This document shows positions 31,006 through 35,254 of a DNA stretch of 35,254 nt, piece after piece. The stretch's first letter is position 1; each line of letters begins with the position of its first letter. The notes beneath the pieces were generated by a model. That model saw only the letters and a program-made list of their open reading frames with translations, did no database searches and was not told the DNA's origin. A program made the translations under genes and the position numbers. This stretch comes from Aquidulcibacter sp. (GTDB lineage: Bacteria; Pseudomonadota; Alphaproteobacteria; Caulobacterales; Aquidulcibacteraceae), in NCBI RefSeq assembly GCF_020253525.1, contig NZ_JADCBK010000056.1, positions 1 to 35,254 of the forward strand, written 5' to 3'.

Positions 31006-32661
31006 ATGGCAGGTTTGAGGGGTGTCTCGCACCGCCATCTTGGAGTTGCGACCATGGCTTATGGCAGTCAGGATCAGGGTGTTCGCAGTAGTAGATCAGA
31101 GCAGGTTTTCACGCTTCAAGAACGCCTGAGCCTGCGCCTCGCAAGCCATGGGGCCGAAGCGCAGGCTCGCTTGCCAAGCCGTCTCAAAGGCGATGGCGGC
31201 TCGGTACGGGCATCCCTTGCCCGCAAGCTTGCCCATGCAAAGCTCTTTGGTCGTGGCAGTGGTGCGACGGCTGGTGGCGGTTCATTAAGAAGGAGCGCTG
31301 GTGTTGGATCTATCAGCGTGCGGGCTTCCCAGCGCGTTGTGGTGAAGGCTTTTGTGGCTCGTCACAAAGGACCTCGCGCTGTCGCCAATCCCGGTAAGGC
31401 CATTGTCCAACATGTGAAGTATCTGGCCCGCGAGGGTGTGGGCTTTGATGGATCAGAAGCTCACTTCTACGGACCAGCTGGGGAGCTTGCCCCAGAGGCC
31501 GTGAAAGAAGCTACACGAGCATGGGGAGATGATCGTCACCACTTTCGGCTTATCATCAGTCCAGAGCAAGCCGACAAGATGGAAGATCTTCAAGGCTATA
31601 TCCGCGATGTGATGGGAGATGTGAGTCGCGATCTCAAAGAGCCTGCCCTCACCTGGGTCGCCGTCAATCATCACGATACCGATCAGCCCCATGCCCATGT
31701 GCTGATCCGGGGTATCAGAGCCAATGGCTCGACCTTGGTCATCCCTCGCGAGATGATCAGCCAAGGCATCCGCCAGCGGGCAGAAAGCCACGCGCAGCGC
31801 CTTCTTGGCAATAAGACACGTACAGAGGCCGAACAACAACTCTTTGGGCGGACACGGGCAAACTATTGGACTGACATTGACCATAAGCTCACCAAGCTTG
31901 CTGAAGCCAATGGCGGGCTACTTGCCGCCGACGAACTAACCCGCACCGATACGTTTGGAGCGGTTGCACGGGGGCGGGTAAATCATCTCGAGCGCATGGG
32001 GCTGGTTACGCGCTCCAAGACCGGTGTCGGCTTTGCGTCAGATATGAAACAGCGCCTTGATGCGCTCCAGCGCAGCAAGGACGAGATCCGCTCCTATTGG
32101 GACCGGGAGCGCTCTGCGGCCTTTGGCCAACGCCAAACCAAAGCTCAGACCGAACTGAAAGCACCTAGCAAAAACAAACCATCTCGAACGGTTCAGCCAG
32201 AGATCAGCACTCAACAAAGTGTAGAGACCAAGCGGCGCTTTGATCCAACCACCGACCGCCTCACCCCGCATGATGTCATTCTTGCGCGTCGGGCGAACGG
32301 CAGAGACACGCCAGAGCCTGTCTCAGAGGCCATGGAGGCAGAACTTCGCGCGCGGGCAGAGCATCTGATCAAGGCTGGTCATGGCACCGCACAGGGCCGT
32401 GGCGTCGGGTTCAAGGCTGAAAGCTGGTATGCCCTGCGTGATAAGGACTTCCGTGCTGCCGCACGCGAGCAGTTGGGTCTTGAGCGCGGCTCTATCGGCG
32501 TCCAGCCCAGCGCCTCTGAGGGTACCGTCCTCGGCCATATCGATACCGCGCTGGGCCGTCACGCAATCGTTGATCGGGGGGTAAACATCATCGCCGTGCG
32601 CGAAATACCCGGCGCGGAGCTGGCTCTCGGCCAGGTTCTCGGTGCGGGGATCGGGCGGTAA
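31006..32661 (+). CDS. MOBP/VirD2-like relaxase (DUF3363-type)
   Basis: A 551-residue relaxase that would nick a transfer origin. The N-terminal 110 residues are basic and low-complexity. KAIVQHVKYLAREGVGFDG contains the likely catalytic Tyr139, HHFRLIISPE follows, and NHHDTDQPHAHVLIRG (about 221-236) is the metal-binding histidine motif III. A helical DUF3363-like region with TRTDTFGAVARGRVNHLERM follows, and the C-terminus is somewhat shorter than relatives of 600-670 residues. No type IV secretion or coupling-protein genes are in the window, so it is either part of a mobilizable element or a relic. The ATG at 31054 is an alternative start. Confidence 0.83.
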   Translation: MAGLRGVSHRHLGVATMAYGSQDQGVRSSRSEQVFTLQERLSLRLASHGAEAQARLPSRLKGDGGSVRASLARKLAHAKLFGRGSGATAGGGSLRRSAGVGSISVRASQRVVVKAFVARHKGPRAVANPGKAIVQHVKYLAREGVGFDGSEAHFYGPAGELAPEAVKEATRAWGDDRHHFRLIISPEQADKMEDLQGYIRDVMGDVSRDLKEPALTWVAVNHHDTDQPHAHVLIRGIRANGSTLVIPREMISQGIRQRAESHAQRLLGNKTRTEAEQQLFGRTRANYWTDIDHKLTKLAEANGGLLAADELTRTDTFGAVARGRVNHLERMGLVTRSKTGVGFASDMKQRLDALQRSKDEIRSYWDRERSAAFGQRQTKAQTELKAPSKNKPSRTVQPEISTQQSVETKRRFDPTTDRLTPHDVILARRANGRDTPEPVSEAMEAELRARAEHLIKAGHGTAQGRGVGFKAESWYALRDKDFRAAAREQLGLERGSIGVQPSASEGTVLGHIDTALGRHAIVDRGVNIIAVREIPGAELALGQVLGAGIGR

Positions 32662-32881
32662 CATTTGTTTTTTGGACTAATGTCAAAACTGCGACTAGGA
32701 TCAACTTAGCGATCCCTGCTGGACTTTCGCTAGCGCATGAAACACTTCGAAACGGATCGACGAAACCGCCCTCAAAGCGGCCCCAACTGCAATTTGTTTG
32801 AAAATAAAATGTGGGTACCGGTGTGGGTACAGAGGGGTCCGATTTTTAAGTTATTGAAAAATAAGAGAAAATCGGTCGAAC
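32662..32881. other. Region between relaxase and tRNA-Ser 3' end
   Basis: No supported gene. It holds a short direct repeat (GTGGGTAC at 32811-32818 and 32823-32830) and an 8-base stem (CCGATTTT/AAAATCGG, about 32839-32877) next to the tRNA 3' end. The latter may terminate the tRNA transcript. A frame across this region and the tRNA (32737-32991) is not credible. Confidence 0.4.
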
Positions 32882-32971
32882 TGGCGGACAGAGAGGGATT
32901 CGAACCCTCGATGGGCTTTCACCCATACACGCGTTCCAGGCGTGCGCCTTCAACCACTCGGCCACCTGCCC
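32882..32971 (-). tRNA. tRNA-Ser(GGA)
   Basis: On the minus strand a 90-base type II tRNA with an encoded CCA. The 7-pair acceptor stem starts GGGCAGG. The D-arm has GGCCGAGTGG. The anticodon is GGA (CTGGAAC context), followed by a long variable arm (TATGGGTGAAAGCCCAT), GGTTCGAATCC in the T-arm and discriminator G. The 3' end faces the relaxase-containing segment. Confidence 0.95.
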
Positions 32972-33057
32972 GTTCGAAGGCGCGGGTATAAACATCGTGG
33001 CAGACTAAGCAAGCCATCAATGCACACAAGAGTGTAGTTGACCGCGCTTTCGGCGCT

Positions 33058-33987
33058 TCAAGCCAGAAGTGGATCGACGAAAGCGTCAAAATGGGCCCAG
33101 AATTCAGCCCGGATGGCGTCGACTTCGTGTAAAAGCTCGTGCTTAGAGCCGGCCACAACGCGCAAGTGCCCATGGGGTACTTGACCACAAATGCGCACAT
33201 GGGCCGCATTGTCGACAATCGTTTCGCCTTCCGCACTTACCACCAAAATCGGCACATTGATTTGACCCAAGCGGGCGGGGGTAAAGGCGGCCATCGTCTT
33301 GATAGCTTCGACTAACCAGCCATTGGTTGGCCCAGCGATCTGCAAGGCGGGCTGCTCCAGCATCAAAGCATTATTGCGGGCAAAGCGCTTGGGATCATGG
33401 GTAACTTGATTGGCCTCAAAGGCTTCTGGCTGCCACATGCTTGGCAAGGATGGCGCAACATCTTTGCTTTTACCGGCTGCGACCAAGGATTTAGCCAGAA
33501 GGCCCATGCCGGGTGGGCCCAGAATACCCCACATGGGTGCCGAAAAAGCCGCACCAACCACGTTTGGGATCGCACCTGTCAACAAAGCTTCCAAACAGAT
33601 CGTGCCGCCCATGGAATGGCTCAACAAGATCCGCTTCCCGGTCAATCTATCCGAGACGGCCGCGACAGCGCGCGCCATGTGATCGGTTGCTTTGGCAAAA
33701 CTATCGAGATGACCAGCATGGGCGGTCGCACCCAATCGATCCGACCAACCCTGCCCACGGTGATCTACGGTCAGAACATTAAAACCGCGCGCGAGAAGAT
33801 CTGAAATCGTCTCGGCATATTTTTCGATATATTCCGTGCGGCCGGGCGCTAAAATCACAGACCCGCGCGGCTTATCCCCCGTATAGGGAACAAAGGCCGC
33901 GCGGATTGTTTTGTCGTCAGGCCCAAGGACGCGAAAGGTCTCAAGACCGGGGATCGCGTCTACTAAAGGGTCCTGAACCAGTTGCAT
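33058..33987 (-). CDS. Alpha/beta hydrolase (serine aminopeptidase S33/lysophospholipase type)
   Basis: A 309-residue alpha/beta hydrolase. VLTVDHRGQGWSDR is the strand-loop typical of the S33/monoglyceride-lipase group, and the nucleophile elbow is SHSMGGT. A later Asp and the His in VAGSKHELLHE (near residue 285) complete a plausible triad. There is no signal peptide. It probably cleaves small acyl esters or lysophospholipids in the cytoplasm. It starts 7 bases after the end of the SCP2-type gene and is cotranscribed with it, which fits a lipid-related role. Confidence 0.88.
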   Translation of the reverse strand: MQLVQDPLVDAIPGLETFRVLGPDDKTIRAAFVPYTGDKPRGSVILAPGRTEYIEKYAETISDLLARGFNVLTVDHRGQGWSDRLGATAHAGHLDSFAKATDHMARAVAAVSDRLTGKRILLSHSMGGTICLEALLTGAIPNVVGAAFSAPMWGILGPPGMGLLAKSLVAAGKSKDVAPSLPSMWQPEAFEANQVTHDPKRFARNNALMLEQPALQIAGPTNGWLVEAIKTMAAFTPARLGQINVPILVVSAEGETIVDNAAHVRICGQVPHGHLRVVAGSKHELLHEVDAIRAEFWAHFDAFVDPLLA

Positions 33988-33994
33988 CAGACGA

Positions 33995-34291
33995 TTAGCC
34001 GATGATCGATTGCAGCTTCATGGCGATCGACATGTCGCCGTCTACCTTCAGCTTGCCGCTCATGAAAGCGTTCATGCCGTTCAAACGGCCTTCGACCATG
34101 TCAACGAAATCGCCGAGAGCGATTTTCAAGGTGCAGTCGGCTGGACCATCGTCATTGGTCACGGCATTGCCGTTCTTGCCGTCGATGTGGATTTTGCCGG
34201 CATCGCCGAAATCAAACTTCACGGTGTTGCCGAAAGCTGGCTTGGCTTCGACACGTTCTTTCATACCAGCAGTAATTGTCGCGAGATCCAT
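33995..34291 (-). CDS. SCP2 sterol-binding family protein
   Basis: A 98-residue stand-alone SCP2 domain: VKFDFGDAGKIHIDGKNG, DCTLKIALGDFVDMVEGRLN, then GMNAFMSGKLKVDGDMSIAM and KLQSIIG. This is the classic form, with the 'SGKLKVxGDMxxAMKLQ' C-terminus, which binds fatty acyl chains or other lipids. GGGAGGAA lies just before the ATG. It is the first gene of a pair with the alpha/beta hydrolase. It is a clearer family member than the SCP2-like protein at 1896-2342. Confidence 0.93.
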   Translation of the reverse strand: MDLATITAGMKERVEAKPAFGNTVKFDFGDAGKIHIDGKNGNAVTNDDGPADCTLKIALGDFVDMVEGRLNGMNAFMSGKLKVDGDMSIAMKLQSIIG

Positions 34292-34442
34292 TTATTCCTC
34301 CCTGAGCGCATCCCGGAACTAGCTTGGGACGGCGCGGTGACTCCTTACTAGACCGGGACGAAGCCGAGGGGAAGCGGTACGTAACGTCAATTGATGCGGC
34401 TATTTCCTTGCAAATGCAGATAACGCATGGCAACTCACGACA

Positions 34443-35254
34443 ATGTCAAACGAAGTCAGTCCTTTCGGCACCTTTTCCCCGTCGGCTTTTCAAAGTCGCG
34501 TCATCACCATGGCCCGAAGTTTTGACCCGGGACCTTTGAGCAAATTTGCCGCTTCAGTCGGAAAAAGGCTGATCTTTCCTGCGCTTACCGGGCCGCTGGA
34601 TTTGGTAACCTGGGGCGTGAAAACCCGGATCGACCCGCGGCGAAACGTCACCGAAAAACGACTCATGTTTTCCCCTTCGCGGTTTGAACTTGAAGAGCGG
34701 GAATTGCTGCGCCGAGAGCTTAAGGCTGGCGATGTCTTTGTCGATGTGGGGGCCAATGTCGGGGCCTATTCCCTCTGGGTCGGCCCTTTGATTGGGCCAA
34801 GTGGCAAAATTGTAGCGATAGAGCCCCAACCAAGCGTCCTAGCGCGGTTGCGGGCAAACTTCGCCCTCAATCCTGAGTTTAACGCCCATGTCTTTGGCTG
34901 CGGTGCGGGCGAGACCAATGGTTTTATGACGCTCTCGGTCGGCAGCAGCAACGAAGGCGGCGCGTCGCTTGCCACAGTTAGCGGTGGTGCGGATCAAGTT
35001 GAAGTAGCCGTCCGTCCACTGATCAGCATGATTGAGGAAGCACGCCTAGAGCGGATTGATGCGCTTAAGATCGATATTGAGGGCTATGAGGACCGAGCCC
35101 TCCTGCCCTTTTTTAACCAAGCACCCAAGAGCCTTTGGCCACGACTTTTAATCCTAGAGCGCAGCGAAAAGGATTGGGCGAGCGACCTGATGGGCGCACT
35201 TAGATCCTATGGCTACAGCCTGTCGTTTGCGACCAAGCGCAATTATGTGATGCA
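34443..35254 (+). CDS. FkbM-family SAM-dependent methyltransferase (partial)
   Basis: The gene runs off the window end; about 270 codons are present. The SAM-binding motif I is DVFVDVGANVGAYSLWVGP, followed by GKIVAIEPQPSVLARLRANF. The FkbM-typical later block is RIDALKIDIEGYEDRALL, and LLILERSEKDW comes near the end. FkbM enzymes methylate sugars or small molecules, often for surface glycans. The in-frame ATG at 34509 is an alternative start; neither has a strong ribosome site. It diverges from the SCP2/hydrolase pair. Confidence 0.87.
   Translation, partial: MSNEVSPFGTFSPSAFQSRVITMARSFDPGPLSKFAASVGKRLIFPALTGPLDLVTWGVKTRIDPRRNVTEKRLMFSPSRFELEERELLRRELKAGDVFVDVGANVGAYSLWVGPLIGPSGKIVAIEPQPSVLARLRANFALNPEFNAHVFGCGAGETNGFMTLSVGSSNEGGASLATVSGGADQVEVAVRPLISMIEEARLERIDALKIDIEGYEDRALLPFFNQAPKSLWPRLLILERSEKDWASDLMGALRSYGYSLSFATKRNYVM

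Noticed and set aside
32737-32991. 84-codon plus-strand ORF containing ADREGFEPS
   Set aside because: Its second half is the antisense of tRNA-Ser, a well-known source of false proteins.
33888-33912. GGAAC-N16-GTTT on the plus strand
   Set aside because: It lies inside the oppositely oriented hydrolase gene, lacks the C of CGTT, and no plus-strand gene follows closely.

Overview
The window looks like a chromosomal segment of an alphaproteobacterium. The strongest evidence is a complete PhyR-NepR-EcfG general stress response (GSR) locus at 18995-22488, a partner-switching system restricted to Alphaproteobacteria. Heme-oxygenase/bacteriophytochrome, PepSY/TonB-receptor and FkbM genes fit this. 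I cannot place it to genus from sequence alone.

Layout. (1) 1-5673: small oxidoreductase and regulator pairs (SDR with an ArsR-type regulator; SCP2-like and NTF2-like genes with an XRE/MmyB regulator; an NmrA-like reductase with an AraC regulator). Structured GTAG-palindrome repeats resembling REPINs lie between them. (2) 5674-8732: a scar with an IS3 orfA remnant and a DUF4926 fragment, then an arsenic operon arsR-acr3-arsC-arsH in which arsH carries an in-frame TGA. (3) 8871-12103: a TonB-dependent receptor/PepSY operon behind two Fur-like sites. (4) 12479-26727: a stress island. It holds fasciclin lipoprotein, GH130 and GT4 enzymes, Fe/Mn superoxide dismutase, CsbD, DUF1328, a glycine-zipper lipoprotein, histidine kinase-EcfG-NepR, PhyR, RcnB-like and entericidin-like genes, and a phytochrome kinase with its heme oxygenase. 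(5) 26799-28677: Dps, an OmpA-like lipoprotein and a Crp/Fnr regulator. (6) 28686-32881: a degraded mobile segment (broken P-type ATPase, SSB, nucleotidyltransferase-fold protein, orphan relaxase) ending at the 3' end of tRNA-Ser(GGA). (7) 33058-35254: hydrolase plus SCP2 protein, and a partial FkbM methyltransferase.

The main result is regulatory. Reading by eye, I found the EcfG-type promoter GGAAC-N16-CGTT as an exact match in front of phyR, nepR-ecfG-kinase, GT4-GH130, csbD, DUF1328, the entericidin-like gene, the fasciclin gene and the phytochrome gene. Weaker versions precede the SOD operon and the Crp gene. One further exact match lies in a repeat and is probably fortuitous. With nine fixed bases about 0.3 exact hits are expected by chance in this length on both strands. 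The segment therefore reads as a physically clustered GSR regulon, with its core switch, a light-sensing kinase that may feed it, and envelope, oxidative-stress and glycan outputs side by side.
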